In this document: positions 18,713-28,663 of the stretch, piece by piece
How the letters are laid out: each line of letters opens with the position of its first letter
Position numbering within the stretch: the first letter of the stretch is position 1
Source of the DNA: Burkholderia aenigmatica
GTDB taxonomy: Bacteria; Pseudomonadota; Gammaproteobacteria; Burkholderiales; Burkholderiaceae
Length of the DNA stretch: 64,000 nt
Assembly (NCBI RefSeq): GCF_902499175.1
Contig: NZ_CABVQC010000003.1
Span: forward strand, 124,001-188,000
Reading direction: 5' to 3'
Program-made: the position numbers and the translations under genes
Notes under the pieces: model-generated
Seen by the model: the letters and a program-made list of their open reading frames with translations, nothing else
Databases searched by the model: none
What the model was told of the DNA's origin: nothing

Positions 18713-20251
18713 ATGCAACCCGACCTGAACCCGAACACCGTGCCGCCGCTGATTGCGCTGACCGGCATCGGCAAGCGCTTCCCGGGCGTGCAGGCGCTCG
18801 ACGATTGCCGTTTCGACCTGCGTGCCGGCGAAGTGCATGCGCTGATGGGCGAGAACGGCGCCGGCAAGTCCACGCTGATGAAGATCCTCGCGGGCGTCTA
18901 CCCACGCGACGAAGGCGAGATCCGGATGGACGGCCGCGCGGTGGAGATCGCCGATCCGCGCGCCGCGCAGGCGCTCGGGATCGGCATCATCCATCAGGAA
19001 CTGAACCTGATGAACCACCTGAGCGTCGCGCAGAACATCTTCATCGGCCGCGAGCCGCGCGGCCGCTTCGGCGTGTTCGTCGACGAAGCGGCACTCAACC
19101 GCGACGCGGCCGCGATCTTCGCGCGGATGCGGCTCGATCTCGACCCGCGCACGCCGGTCGGCCGGCTCACGGTGGCGAAGCAGCAGATGGTCGAGATCGC
19201 GAAGGCGCTGTCGTTCGACTCGCGCGTGCTGATCATGGACGAGCCGACTGCCGCGCTCAACAACGCGGAGATCGCCGAGCTGTTCCGCATCATCGGCGAC
19301 CTGCGCACGCACGGTGTCGGCATCGTCTATATCTCGCACAAGATGGACGAGCTGCGCCAGATCGCCGATCGTGTGACCGTGATGCGCGACGGCAAGATCG
19401 TCGCGACCGTGCCGATGGCGGACACGTCGATGGACGGGATCATCGCGATGATGGTCGGCCGCCAGCTCGCCACCGAATCCCGCACGCCGCCCGATACGTC
19501 CGCGAACGACGTCGCGCTCGAAGTGCGCGGGCTGTCGCGCGGCCGCGCGATTCGCGACGTCGGCTTCACGCTGCGGCGCGGCGAGATTCTCGGCTTCGCG
19601 GGGCTGATGGGCGCAGGCCGCACCGAGGTCGCGCGCGCGGTGTTCGGCGCGGATCCGGTCGACGCGGGCGAGATCCGCGTGCACGGCAAGACCGTGACGA
19701 TCCGCACGCCGGCCGATGCGGTGAAGCACGGCATCGGCTACCTGTCGGAAGATCGCAAGCACTTCGGGCTCGCGGTCGGGATGGACGTGCAGAACAACAT
19801 CGCGCTGTCGAGCCTGCGCCGCTTCGTGCGCCGCGGCGTGTTTCTCGATGCGCGTGCGCTGCGCGACACCGCGCAGTCGTACGTGCGGCAGCTCGCGATC
19901 CGCACGCCGTCGGTCGCGCAGCCGGCGCGCCTGCTGTCGGGCGGCAACCAGCAGAAGATCGTGATCGCGAAGTGGCTGCTGCGCGACTGCGACATCCTGT
20001 TCTTCGACGAGCCGACGCGCGGCATCGACGTCGGCGCGAAAAGCGAGATCTACAAGCTGCTCGACGCGCTCGCCGCCGACGGCAAGGCGATCGTGATGAT
20101 CTCGTCGGAATTGCCCGAGGTGCTGCGCATGAGCCACCGGATTCTCGTGATGTGCGAAGGGCGTGTGACCGGCGAATTGCGCGCGGCCGACGCCACGCAG
20201 GAAAAGATCATGCAGCTCGCGACGCAGCGCGAGTCGACCGTATTGTCCTGA
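18713..20251 (+). CDS. Sugar ABC transporter ATPase (CUT2, RbsA type)
   Basis: A 512-residue double ATPase. First nucleotide-binding domain: Walker [10 protein letters not shown] (about residues 44-52) and Walker [10 protein letters not shown]. Second domain: degenerate Walker [10 protein letters not shown] and signature LSGGNQQK. That pattern defines the CUT2 monosaccharide importers (RbsA, XylG, MglA). With the permease and binding protein that follow it would import L-fucose or a related sugar. Starts 12 bp after the dehydrogenase gene. Confidence 0.94.
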   Translation: MQPDLNPNTVPPLIALTGIGKRFPGVQALDDCRFDLRAGEVHALMGENGAGKSTLMKILAGVYPRDEGEIRMDGRAVEIADPRAAQALGIGIIHQELNLMNHLSVAQNIFIGREPRGRFGVFVDEAALNRDAAAIFARMRLDLDPRTPVGRLTVAKQQMVEIAKALSFDSRVLIMDEPTAALNNAEIAELFRIIGDLRTHGVGIVYISHKMDELRQIADRVTVMRDGKIVATVPMADTSMDGIIAMMVGRQLATESRTPPDTSANDVALEVRGLSRGRAIRDVGFTLRRGEILGFAGLMGAGRTEVARAVFGADPVDAGEIRVHGKTVTIRTPADAVKHGIGYLSEDRKHFGLAVGMDVQNNIALSSLRRFVRRGVFLDARALRDTAQSYVRQLAIRTPSVAQPARLLSGGNQQKIVIAKWLLRDCDILFFDEPTRGIDVGAKSEIYKLLDALAADGKAIVMISSELPEVLRMSHRILVMCEGRVTGELRAADATQEKIMQLATQRESTVLS

Positions 20252-20267
20252 TTCAGCCCCTACGATC

Positions 20268-21305
20268 ATGTCCAACGATACGCATCCCGTTCCGCCTCTC
20301 GCGTCCGGCGACACGCCGGCCGGCGCATCCGGCTTCCGCGCCCGCTTCTTCAACCCGGCCGCGCGGCAGAAGCTGCTCGCGTTCGCGAGCCTCGTGCTGC
20401 TGATCGTGTTCTTCAGCATCGCGTCGCCGAACTTTCTCGAAGTCGACAACCTCGTCGCGATCCTGCAGGCCACCGCCGTCAACGGTGTGCTGGCCGTCGC
20501 CTGTACCTATGTGATCATCACGTCGGGCATCGACCTGTCGGTCGGCACGCTGATGACGTTTTGTGCGGTGATGGCCGGCGTCGTGCTGACGAACTGGGGC
20601 ATGCCGCTGCCGCTCGGGATCCTGGCCGCGCTGGGCTTCGGCGCGCTGTCGGGCTGCGTGTCGGGCTTCGTGATCGCGAAGATGAAGGTGCCGCCGTTCA
20701 TCGCGACGCTCGGCATGATGATGCTGCTCAAGGGGCTGTCGCTCGTGATTTCGGGCACGCGGCCGATCTACTTCAACGACACGCCGGGCTTCACGTCGAT
20801 CGCGCAGGATTCATTGATCGGCAACCTGATCCCCGCGCTGCCGATTCCGAACGCGGTGCTGATCCTGTTCCTCGTCGCGATCGGCGCGTCGATCGTGCTG
20901 AACCGGACGATCTTCGGCCGCTACACGTTCGCGCTCGGCAGCAACGAGGAAGCGCTGCGGCTGTCGGGCGTCAACGTCGACGCATGGAAGATCGCGGTCT
21001 ATACGTTCAGCGGCGCGGTGTGCGGGATCGCCGGGCTGCTGATCGCGTCGCGGCTGAATTCCGCGCAGCCCGCGCTCGGGCAGGGCTACGAGCTCGATGC
21101 GATCGCGGCCGTCGTGATCGGCGGCACGTCGTTGTCGGGCGGCGCGGGCAGCATCGTCGGCACGATCATCGGCGCGTTCATCATGAGCGTGCTGACGAAC
21201 GGCCTGCGCATCATGTCGGTCGCGCAGGAGTGGCAGACGGTCGTGACGGGCGTGATCATCATCCTGGCCGTCTACGTCGACATCCTGCGCCGGCGCCGCC
21301 GCTGA
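20268..21305 (+). CDS. Sugar ABC transporter permease (CUT2, RbsC type)
   Basis: A 345-residue inner-membrane protein with about eight to ten hydrophobic segments. ITSGIDLSVGTLM and ALGSNEEALRLSGVNV, the latter the loop that contacts the ATPase, together with GGTSLSGGAGS, are the family hallmarks. It follows the ATPase gene by 16 bp. Confidence 0.94.
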   Translation: MSNDTHPVPPLASGDTPAGASGFRARFFNPAARQKLLAFASLVLLIVFFSIASPNFLEVDNLVAILQATAVNGVLAVACTYVIITSGIDLSVGTLMTFCAVMAGVVLTNWGMPLPLGILAALGFGALSGCVSGFVIAKMKVPPFIATLGMMMLLKGLSLVISGTRPIYFNDTPGFTSIAQDSLIGNLIPALPIPNAVLILFLVAIGASIVLNRTIFGRYTFALGSNEEALRLSGVNVDAWKIAVYTFSGAVCGIAGLLIASRLNSAQPALGQGYELDAIAAVVIGGTSLSGGAGSIVGTIIGAFIMSVLTNGLRIMSVAQEWQTVVTGVIIILAVYVDILRRRRR

Positions 21306-21393
21306 CGCACGCATTCACGCAGGCATGTGCTTCATCGCCGGTTCCGGCCGGCGTCCCAGTCGTTCCAGTCGATACGAAAAAAGGAGACGCGAA

Positions 21394-22335
21394 GTGATCA
21401 GGAGCAAGGTGTTGAACGCGATCGTCGGGCTGACGTTCGCCGTCGGCGTCACGGCCGGCGCGCACGCGCAGGAAACCTACATCCCGCTGATCTCGAAGGG
21501 CTTCCAGCATCAGTTCTGGCAGGCCGTGAAGGCGGGCGCGATGCAGGCCGCGAAGGACTACAAGGTGAAGGTGACGTTCGAAGGCCCCGAGACCGAGGCA
21601 ATGGTCGACAAGCAGATCGACATGCTGTCGGCCGCGATCGCGAAGAAGCCGGCCGCGCTCGGCTTCGCGGCGCTCGACAGCAAGGCCGCGCTGCCGCTCC
21701 TGAAGAAGGCGCAGGGCGAGAAGATCCCGGTGATCGCGTTCGACTCGGGCGTCGACAGCGACATCCCGGTGACGACGGCCGCGACCAACAACAAGGCCGC
21801 CGCGTCGCTGGCCGCCGACAAGCTCGCCGCGCTGATTGGCGACGAAGGCGAGGTGGCCGTGGTCGCGCACGACCAGACGAGCCGCACCGGCATCGACCGC
21901 CGCGACGGCTTTCTCGAACGGATGAAAGCGGCGCATCCGAAGGTGCAGGTCGTGACCGTGCAGTACGGTGAAGGCGACCAGCTGAAGTCGACCGAGGTGA
22001 CGAAGTCGATCCTGCAGGCGTATCCGAAGCTCAAGGGGTTGTTCGGCACCAACGAAGGCTCGGCGATCGGCGTGGTCAATGGCGTGCGCGAGATGAAGCG
22101 CAAGGTCGTGATCGTCGGGTACGATTCCGGCAAGCAACAGAAGGACGCGATCCGCAGCGGGCTGATGGCCGGCGCGATCACGCAGAACCCGATCGGGATC
22201 GGCTACAAGACCGTCGAATCGGCCGTGAAGGCGATCAAGGGCGAGAAGCTGCCGAAGGTCATCGATACCGGTTTCTACTGGTACGACAAGACCAATATCG
22301 ACGATCCGAAGATCGCGGCGGTGTTGTACGACTGA
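21394..22335 (+). CDS. Periplasmic sugar-binding protein (RbsB type)
   Basis: A 313-residue binding protein with signal peptide (VLNAIVGLTFAVGVTAGAHA). YIPLISKGFQHQFWQAVKAG begins the type-I periplasmic fold, and GIDRRDGFLERMK and GTNEGSAIGVVNG mark the two lobes. The GTG start at 21394 has AAGGAGACGCGAA right before it, a strong ribosome-binding site; the longer frame from 21325 lacks one. Ligand presumably L-fucose from context. Confidence 0.92.
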   Translation: MIRSKVLNAIVGLTFAVGVTAGAHAQETYIPLISKGFQHQFWQAVKAGAMQAAKDYKVKVTFEGPETEAMVDKQIDMLSAAIAKKPAALGFAALDSKAALPLLKKAQGEKIPVIAFDSGVDSDIPVTTAATNNKAAASLAADKLAALIGDEGEVAVVAHDQTSRTGIDRRDGFLERMKAAHPKVQVVTVQYGEGDQLKSTEVTKSILQAYPKLKGLFGTNEGSAIGVVNGVREMKRKVVIVGYDSGKQQKDAIRSGLMAGAITQNPIGIGYKTVESAVKAIKGEKLPKVIDTGFYWYDKTNIDDPKIAAVLYD

Positions 22336-22392
22336 ACGTTGCGTCGAGCGGCGGTGGCGCGTGCCGCCGCCGCGACCGGACACGAGGGCATC

Positions 22393-23283
22393 ATGGGCGC
22401 AGTGCGCATCGATTCGCATCAGCACTTCTGGCGTTATCGCGCCGCCGATTACCCGTGGATCGGCGCCGGGATGGGGGTGCTCGCCCGTGACTACCTGCCC
22501 GACGCGCTATGGCCGCTGATGCATGCGCAGGCGCTCGGCGCGTCGATCGCGGTGCAGGCGCGCGCCGGGCGCGACGAGACGGCGTTCCTGCTCGATCTCG
22601 CGCGCGACGATGCGCGCATCGCGGCGGTGGTCGGCTGGGAGGATCTTGCCGCGCCGCAGCTCGCGGATCGTATCGCTGAATGGCGCAGCCCGAAGCTGCG
22701 TGGCTTCCGCCACCAGGTGCAGGACGAAGCCGATGCCGGTGCGTTCGTCGCGGAGCCGGGCTTCAACCGCGGCGTCGCATGGCTGCAGGCGCAGGGCTAC
22801 GTGTACGACGTGCTCGTGTTCGAGCGGCAGTTGCCGGACGTGCAAGCATTCTGCGCGCGGCACGACGCGCACTGGCTCGTGCTCGATCATGTCGGCAAGC
22901 CCGCGCTCGCCGACTTCGAGCGCGACGACACCGCGCTCGCACGCTGGCGCGCCGCGTTGCGCGAGCTGGGCGCGCTGCCGCATGTCGCGTGCAAGGTGTC
23001 GGGGCTAGTGACCGAAGCCGACTGGCGGCGCGGCCTGCGCGGGAAGGACGTCCGGCATATCGAGCAGTGTCTCGACGCGGCGCTCGACGCATTCGGCCCG
23101 CAGCGGCTGATGTTCGGGTCGGACTGGCCCGTGTGCCTGCTGGCCGCGTCGTATGACGAAGTCGCGTCGATCGTCGAACGCTGGGCCGAATCGCGGCTGT
23201 CGGCGGCCGAGCGCCACGCGCTGTGGGGCGGTACCGCCGCGCGTTGCTACGCGGTGCCGGGCGCGGTGAAGCGCGGCATATAA
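22393..23283 (+). CDS. L-fucono-1,5-lactonase (amidohydrolase, COG3618)
   Basis: A 296-residue amidohydrolase-superfamily protein. IDSHQHFWRY provides the first metal-site histidines, LDHVGKP the strand-6 histidine, and MFGSDWPV the strand-8 aspartate. COG3618 members in Burkholderia have been shown to hydrolyse L-fucono-1,5-lactone to L-fuconate, which is exactly the step between the dehydrogenase and the dehydratase in this cluster. The ATG at 22393 follows GAGGGCATC. Confidence 0.88.
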   Translation: MGAVRIDSHQHFWRYRAADYPWIGAGMGVLARDYLPDALWPLMHAQALGASIAVQARAGRDETAFLLDLARDDARIAAVVGWEDLAAPQLADRIAEWRSPKLRGFRHQVQDEADAGAFVAEPGFNRGVAWLQAQGYVYDVLVFERQLPDVQAFCARHDAHWLVLDHVGKPALADFERDDTALARWRAALRELGALPHVACKVSGLVTEADWRRGLRGKDVRHIEQCLDAALDAFGPQRLMFGSDWPVCLLAASYDEVASIVERWAESRLSAAERHALWGGTAARCYAVPGAVKRGI

Positions 23284-23294
23284 AATAGGCGCGA

Positions 23295-23320
23295 ACGGTC
23301 TGTTCGATTCGTCAGACCGT
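23295..23320 (+). promoter_or_regulatory. Inverted repeat before the GntR regulator gene
   Basis: ACGGTCTG (23295-23302), 10-nt spacer, CAGACCGT (23313-23320) is a perfect 8-bp dyad, 32 bp before the regulator start, with no T run after it. It is a plausible autoregulatory operator. Confidence 0.5.
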
Positions 23321-23351
23321 CCGGAACGAAACCGATCACCTGCATCAACGT

Positions 23352-24119
23352 ATGTCCATCCAGCCGATTCAGAACCGCCGTCTCTACCAGCAGATCGCCG
23401 ACAAGCTCAGTGCGATGATCGAGTCCGGCGATTTTCCGCCGGGCAGCTATCTGCCGCCCGAGCGCGAACTGGCCGAACAGTTCGGCGTATCGCGCACGTC
23501 GGTGCGCGAGGCGCTGATCGCGCTCGAAGTGAGCGGCCTCGTGAGCGTGCGTGTCGGCGACGGCGTGAAGGTGCGCCATCCCGAAACGGCCGCCGCACCC
23601 GAGCCCACGCCCGCCCTCGCGGCGAAGGCCACGCCCTTCACGATCATCGAGATCGATCCCGAACTCGGCATCGCACTCGACCTCGATACCGAAATCCCGC
23701 CGTTCGCGCTGTTGCAGGCGCGCCGGCTGATCGAGCCGGAAGCCGCGTCGCTTGCCGCGAAGCATGGCTCGGACGAGCAGATCGAAGGGATCCACGAAGC
23801 GTTCCTGCGCAACCAGGACGACAACCGCAGCGGCTCGCTCACGCATCCGGGCGACCGGCTGTTTCATATCCGCATCGCGGAAGCGAGCGACAACGCCGCG
23901 TATGCGCTGATGATCAAGCAGTTGCTCGCGCACAAGTACGACCTGATGTTCCAGCGGCTGCAGTCGCTGTACATGCCGAACGACATGCCGCACCGGTCGG
24001 AACAGGAACACCGCGCGATCCTCGATGCGATCCGCGCACGCGACCCGGACGCCGCGCGCCGCGCGATGGCCGAACATCTCGACGAAGTGATCCGCATCTT
24101 CGGCCGCGCGCTCGACTGA
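23352..24119 (+). CDS. GntR/FadR-family regulator of the fucose operon
   Basis: A 255-residue regulator. Residues 1-75 hold the winged helix (RLYQQIADKLSAMI, FPPGSYLPPERELAEQFGVS, RTSVREALIALEVSGLV). The rest is an FCD ligand-binding domain of helices, with FHIRIAEASDNAA and HRAILDAIRARDPDAARRAM, whose Asp and His side chains usually bind a metal and a carboxylate effector. As last gene of the cluster it probably senses a pathway acid such as fuconate. Confidence 0.92.
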   Translation: MSIQPIQNRRLYQQIADKLSAMIESGDFPPGSYLPPERELAEQFGVSRTSVREALIALEVSGLVSVRVGDGVKVRHPETAAAPEPTPALAAKATPFTIIEIDPELGIALDLDTEIPPFALLQARRLIEPEAASLAAKHGSDEQIEGIHEAFLRNQDDNRSGSLTHPGDRLFHIRIAEASDNAAYALMIKQLLAHKYDLMFQRLQSLYMPNDMPHRSEQEHRAILDAIRARDPDAARRAMAEHLDEVIRIFGRALD

Positions 24120-24142
24120 GCGCGCGTCGATGCGGTGCCGGG

Positions 24143-25384
24143 TCAGAAGCGATCGGCGCGATATGGCGCCGGATCGGTGAATGGCGCTTCGCCCGTCATC
24201 ATCTCGGCCAGCAGGCGGCCCGTGACGGGGCCGAGCGTCAGCCCGTGATGGTTGTGCCCGAACGCGAACCACAGCCCGCGATGCGCGGGCGCGGGGCCGA
24301 TCACCGGGCGCATGTCGGGCGTGCACGGCCGGAAGCCGAGCCACGGTTGCGGGTCGAGCCGCTCGCCGAAACCGAACACCGGCCGCGCGACGCGTTCCGC
24401 GCGTTCGAGCTGCACGCCGGTGGGCGGTACGCCGCGGCGCGCGATTTCGACGCCGGTCGTCAGCCGCAGCCCGCGCTTCATCGGGGCGATCACGTAACCG
24501 TATTCGCGATCGACGATCGGCGCCGACGGCACGCCGCGCGCGGACGGCGCGTAGTGCATGTGATAGCCGCGCTTCTCGCGCAGCGGGATCTTGTAGCCGA
24601 ACTTGCCGAACACCGTGTCGGACCACGGGCCGAGCGCGACGACCACGGCCGGCGCGGCGGCGATGCCGTCCTGCGTCCTGACCTGCCAGCCCGGCGACAG
24701 GGCATCGAGGCTCGCGGCGTCACCCGTCAGCAGCGTGCCGCCGCCTTGCACGAAGAGGTGGGCGTACGCTTTGACGAGCGCGGACGGGTCGACGACGCTT
24801 TTCGGATCGAGCCAGTGCAGCGCGCCGCAGAAGCCGGGCGCGAGGCTCGGTTCGTGCGCGAGCAGCGCGGCGGCATCGAGCGGCGTGATGCCGAGCCCGT
24901 GACGGCGCGCGGTGAGTCCGGCGTCGGCTACGCCGCGTTCGAATGCGACCGGCGTGCGGAACGCTTCCAGCCAGCCGTTCGCGCGGATGAGCTCGCCGGC
25001 GCCGGCCCGCGCGATCAGCGCGTCGTGCTCGACGATGCAACGCTCGATCAGCGGCAGCATGTCGCGCGACGCTGCCGCGTGCCGCAGCGGCGCCGATTCC
25101 CACCAGAAACGTGCCAGCCATGGCGCGAATGCGGGCAGCGACGCGCTGTGCCAGTAGAGATCGGTCGAGCGGTTCAGCGCATAGCGCATCAGCGTGAACG
25201 GGCTGCGCGGGAACGGATACGGTTCGACCGACGAGCGCTCGATCAGCCCTGCGTTGCCGAAGCTCGTGCCTTCGCCGGGCGCGCCGCGATCGACCAGGGC
25301 GACCTTGCGTCCGCGATCCTGCAGGTGCAGCGCGGCCGATACGCCGATGATGCCTGCGCCGAGAACGATGACGTCGAAATCCAT
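24143..25384 (-). CDS. FAD-dependent D-amino-acid dehydrogenase-like oxidoreductase (DadA family)
   Basis: A 413-residue DAO-fold enzyme. FDVIVLGAGIIGVSAALHL is the FAD-binding dinucleotide fold; LDPKSVVDPSALVKAY and LGFRPCTPDMRPVIGPAP with FGHNHHGLTLGP at the C terminus are typical of the DadA group, which deaminates D-amino acids or dehydrogenates proline-like compounds at the inner membrane. Convergent with the fucose regulator gene (23 bp apart). The substrate is not determinable. Confidence 0.88.
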   Translation of the reverse strand: MDFDVIVLGAGIIGVSAALHLQDRGRKVALVDRGAPGEGTSFGNAGLIERSSVEPYPFPRSPFTLMRYALNRSTDLYWHSASLPAFAPWLARFWWESAPLRHAAASRDMLPLIERCIVEHDALIARAGAGELIRANGWLEAFRTPVAFERGVADAGLTARRHGLGITPLDAAALLAHEPSLAPGFCGALHWLDPKSVVDPSALVKAYAHLFVQGGGTLLTGDAASLDALSPGWQVRTQDGIAAAPAVVVALGPWSDTVFGKFGYKIPLREKRGYHMHYAPSARGVPSAPIVDREYGYVIAPMKRGLRLTTGVEIARRGVPPTGVQLERAERVARPVFGFGERLDPQPWLGFRPCTPDMRPVIGPAPAHRGLWFAFGHNHHGLTLGPVTGRLLAEMMTGEAPFTDPAPYRADRF

Positions 25385-25546
25385 CGGTGGTGGTGAATGA
25401 CGGTTAGCGAACTGCAAGCATACTCGCGGCGGCGTGGGGCACCAAGAAGACGTGCATGGCAGGTGGCCTGGGCGCGACGATTCGCGATCGATGCGACGAC
25501 GCGGGCAGTAGAATGCGCGGGTTCCGGCATTCGAGGGTGACACGCA

Positions 25547-26272
25547 ATGATCGAGTTGACCGCACCGGTTTATGCGGCGGAGTTGAAGCGCTTCCGGGCG
25601 AGCGGCAGCGTCTGGTTCGCGGCACACGAGATTCCGGCCGATGTCGATGTGCCGCCTGTGTGGCGCGCGCTGCTCGCCGCGCCGGACGACGTGCTGGCGG
25701 ATACGCTCGTGCAGATGTGGGCCGGCATCGTCGAACGATTGCCGGCCGTCGCGCAGTTCTTTCGCGACAAGCTCGCGCGTCCGGCCGTGTTCCGCTACGA
25801 CGGCGGCGACGTCGTGCTGCTCTATCCGTACACGATCGAGCACGACGACCTGAATTTCTTCATCGGTCGTGCGCCGTTGCGCGAGCGGGCGCCGGTTGAT
25901 GCGCCGTTCTGGGCCGCACTGCCCGACGCGCTGCGGTTTTTCCATCAAAACGTGCATGACGGCTGGACGTTCTTTCCCGCGAATTCGATGGGACCGCTGG
26001 CGCTCGCCGACCAGGCTGTGCTGACGGACAAGCTTGACCTGACACCTGCCGAGACGCGCAAGCTCGGCGTGCCCCCGGATCTCGTGCGGACCGTGTTTCA
26101 TAACGGCAGCGGCGATTGGCTGTGCATCGATTCGAGCGAAGGGGCCGATGATGGCAACCCGATGGGATGGATAGCGTGGCACGAACGTCCGACCGAGCTT
26201 GAGCACGTGGACTTCTGGGCCGTGATGAACGCATGGTTCGAGATCTTCGTCGAGGACGCTGACGAACGGTAG
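25547..26272 (+). CDS. Uncharacterised protein, SMI1/KNR4 (SUKH)-like
   Basis: A 241-residue soluble protein without signal peptide or membrane segment. The C-terminal part (FHNGSGDWLCIDSS, then GWIAWHERPTEL and FWAVMNAWFEIF) has the rhythm of SUKH proteins, which include toxin immunity proteins, but the match is by eye and weak. High GC and codon use are like the core chromosome, unlike the immunity genes after 36,500. It stands alone between dadA-like and the yfi genes. Confidence 0.7.
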   Translation: MIELTAPVYAAELKRFRASGSVWFAAHEIPADVDVPPVWRALLAAPDDVLADTLVQMWAGIVERLPAVAQFFRDKLARPAVFRYDGGDVVLLYPYTIEHDDLNFFIGRAPLRERAPVDAPFWAALPDALRFFHQNVHDGWTFFPANSMGPLALADQAVLTDKLDLTPAETRKLGVPPDLVRTVFHNGSGDWLCIDSSEGADDGNPMGWIAWHERPTELEHVDFWAVMNAWFEIFVEDADER

Positions 26273-26617
26273 TTGTTCACCGCGTCTTCACGTCATCCCG
26301 AACAACGTCCCCGACGCCTTCACTGCGATGGGGCGGCAGTGACATCGCGCGACAGAACGTATGAAGTTTGGCGTACACGCGCGTCCAATCCGCTGATCAA
26401 TTTCCCGCCGTCGACACCGGATCGACATCGGCAAACACGTTCGCGCGCCCAGCGCCGATTCCGCATACTTTCCAGCGTTTCTCGCGGGTGTTTCCCACTG
26501 GTTGGTCATGCGAATTTTTACCTAAGATGAAGCCATCATGCGCGTAATTCGGTGCCTGCACGCGCGTGGAGGGAGGCGGGAGGCAGCGCCGGAGCGACGC
26601 CAGCGGATGTTGCCATC

Positions 26618-27316
26618 ATGGATGCGAAAGTGTGCGCGTCGGCTGCCAGTCTCGCGACTGCAGCGACGCCAGCGGGCGCGGCGGCAATCGCCGCGCGAAC
26701 GGCGCCCGGCCACCCCGGCCGAACCGCTCCGCTGCGCCACGCGCTGGTCGCAATCGTTTGCGTTCTGGGGGCGGCACAGGCCATGCTCGCCGGCGCTTCC
26801 GCCGGCACCGACGATCCGGTCGACACGGTGCGCATCGTTGCCGCCGCGAGCCCCGCCGATCCCGCTGACGCGTCACACGACACGGCCGTGCGTCAGGTCG
26901 TGCTGGGCATCGTCAGCTTCACCCACTGGCCGACGACACCCGTTCGCCTGCATCTGTGCGTCACGGGCCGGCCCGACTATGCACGCGGCCTGACCGACAC
27001 GCTGCAGGCCGGCTCGACGCTGCTCGACGTGCAGCGTGTGCGCTTCGACGATCCCGCGCTCGGTATCGCCTGCGACGTCGTCTATCTCGGCAACCTGAGC
27101 GCAGATGAGAGAGCGCGCGTGAGAGCTGCGGTGGCCGGCCATCCGGTGCTGACGATTTCGGAACACGATCCATCCTGCACCGCGGGCGGCATGTTCTGTC
27201 TCAACGTCGACGGCGAACGCGTGTCGTTCGACATCAATCTCGACGCCGTCGCCCGCAGCGGGGTGCGCGTGCACCCGAACGTGCTCAATCTCGCGCGGCG
27301 GCCGGGGGCACCATGA
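26618..27316 (+). CDS. yfiR: YfiR-type periplasmic repressor of the diguanylate cyclase
   Basis: A 232-residue YfiR / DUF4154 protein. A long N-terminal tail is followed by a signal-like hydrophobic segment (ALVAIVCVLGAAQAMLAG, about 42-59). FTHWPTTPVRLHLCVTG is the conserved start of the fold. Four cysteines, C114, C152, C187 and C194, have spacings (38 and 7) close to the two disulfides of P. aeruginosa YfiR, suggesting the redox-sensing feature is kept. It overlaps yfiN by 4 bp. Positions 26273-26617 before it contain no recognisable gene and presumably the promoter. An ATG 22 codons upstream (26552) is an alternative start. Confidence 0.85.
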   Translation: MDAKVCASAASLATAATPAGAAAIAARTAPGHPGRTAPLRHALVAIVCVLGAAQAMLAGASAGTDDPVDTVRIVAAASPADPADASHDTAVRQVVLGIVSFTHWPTTPVRLHLCVTGRPDYARGLTDTLQAGSTLLDVQRVRFDDPALGIACDVVYLGNLSADERARVRAAVAGHPVLTISEHDPSCTAGGMFCLNVDGERVSFDINLDAVARSGVRVHPNVLNLARRPGAP

Positions 27317-28581
27317 CACGGCACGCTCCGCCCGTTTCCCTGTCGCGCGTGCCGCGCCCGACGCTGCAAAGCGTGCTGCGCCGCGCGCACCTGCGCCTCG
27401 CGTTCGTCGCCGTCGCGATGGCTGCCGTGTCGTTGATCGTGGTGGCCGTGATCGCATTGCGTGCGTATGCCGGCAACAACCTGAACCTGCTGGCCCGCTC
27501 GCTCGGCTATACGGTCGAGGCGGCGCTCGTGTTTGGCGACCGCGTCGCGGCGGCCGAGGCGATCGGGCTGATCGCCAGCGACGAGGACGTCGCGCAGGTC
27601 GTGGTCACGGATAGCAAGGACCAGCCGTTCGCGACGTGGCAGTTGCCCGCCGGCAGCGGGATCGCGCGGCTCGAGCGTGTCGTCGCCGATCTTGCGCTGC
27701 CCGGGCCCGTGACGGCGCCGGTGGTGCATGACGGCATCGTCGTCGGCCACGTCGTCGTGCGCGGCCGCGGCCATCAGTTCTTCGGATTCCTGCTGGGCGG
27801 CGTGGGCGGCATTCTCGGTTGCCTGGCCGTCAGCGTGATCGGCGCCTATATCAGCTCGAAGCGCCTGCTGCGCAACATCGTTTCGCCGTTGCGCGCGCTG
27901 GCCGGCGTCGCCCACGCGGTGCGGCGCGAGCGTGCGTTCGCGCAGCGGGTCGAGCCGGTGGCGATTGCCGAGCTCAACCAGCTCGGCGACGACTTCAATG
28001 CACTGCTCGACGAATTCGAAGACTGGCAGAACACGCTGCGCGACGAGAACGCATCGCTCGAACACAAGGCGACGCACGATGCGCTCACGGGGCTGCCCAA
28101 CCGCGTGCAGTTCGAATCGCGGCTCGCGATCGCCCTCGGCGAAGCCGGGGTGACGGGGCAGCGGGTCGCGATCCTGTATCTCGACTGCGACCGCTTCAAG
28201 GAAATCAACGACTGCCTCGGCCACGACGCCGGCGATGCGGTGCTGATCGGCATCGCGTCACGGCTGCGCACGCAGGTGCGCGAAGCCGACCTGGTCGCCC
28301 GCCTGGGCGGCGACGAATTCGCTGTGATGCTGCCGGCCGTGCGCGAAGCGGGTAGCGTGTGTCGTATTGCGGACGAGATCCTGTCCGGCATGGCGCCGTC
28401 GATCGAGCTGTCCGACGGCCGCGTGGTGGCCACCATGATGAGTGCCGGCGTTGCGCTGTATCCCGATCACGCGTCGGATGCGAGCGGCTTGCTGCGGGCG
28501 GCGGATGCCGCGATGTACCGCGCCAAGCGCGCCCGGCCAGGCTCGTGGCAACTGGCGGAAGGGGTCGCGGGGGCGGCTTGA
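27313..28581 (+). CDS. yfiN: Membrane diguanylate cyclase YfiN (TpbB)
   Basis: A 422-residue inner-membrane protein: first membrane helix about 33-55 (LAFVAVAMAAVSLIVVAVIAL), periplasmic sensor, second helix about 155-180 (FFGFLLGGVGGILGCLAVSV), a HAMP segment (about 195-245), then a GGDEF domain with intact RLGGDEF catalytic loop near residue 331 and READ, the RxxD inhibitory site, five residues before it. It should make cyclic-di-GMP from GTP and be subject to product inhibition. The neighbours YfiR and YfiB would inhibit and release it, as in the P. aeruginosa tripartite system. Confidence 0.92.
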   Translation: MTRHAPPVSLSRVPRPTLQSVLRRAHLRLAFVAVAMAAVSLIVVAVIALRAYAGNNLNLLARSLGYTVEAALVFGDRVAAAEAIGLIASDEDVAQVVVTDSKDQPFATWQLPAGSGIARLERVVADLALPGPVTAPVVHDGIVVGHVVVRGRGHQFFGFLLGGVGGILGCLAVSVIGAYISSKRLLRNIVSPLRALAGVAHAVRRERAFAQRVEPVAIAELNQLGDDFNALLDEFEDWQNTLRDENASLEHKATHDALTGLPNRVQFESRLAIALGEAGVTGQRVAILYLDCDRFKEINDCLGHDAGDAVLIGIASRLRTQVREADLVARLGGDEFAVMLPAVREAGSVCRIADEILSGMAPSIELSDGRVVATMMSAGVALYPDHASDASGLLRAADAAMYRAKRARPGSWQLAEGVAGAA

Positions 28582-28663
28582 GGTTCATCGTTTCACGCTG
28601 CGGGCGAGGCCGCGGCAGTGGGTTGAAAAAGCGCTCGCGATGCGGGTGCAATCGAAGGGGTCA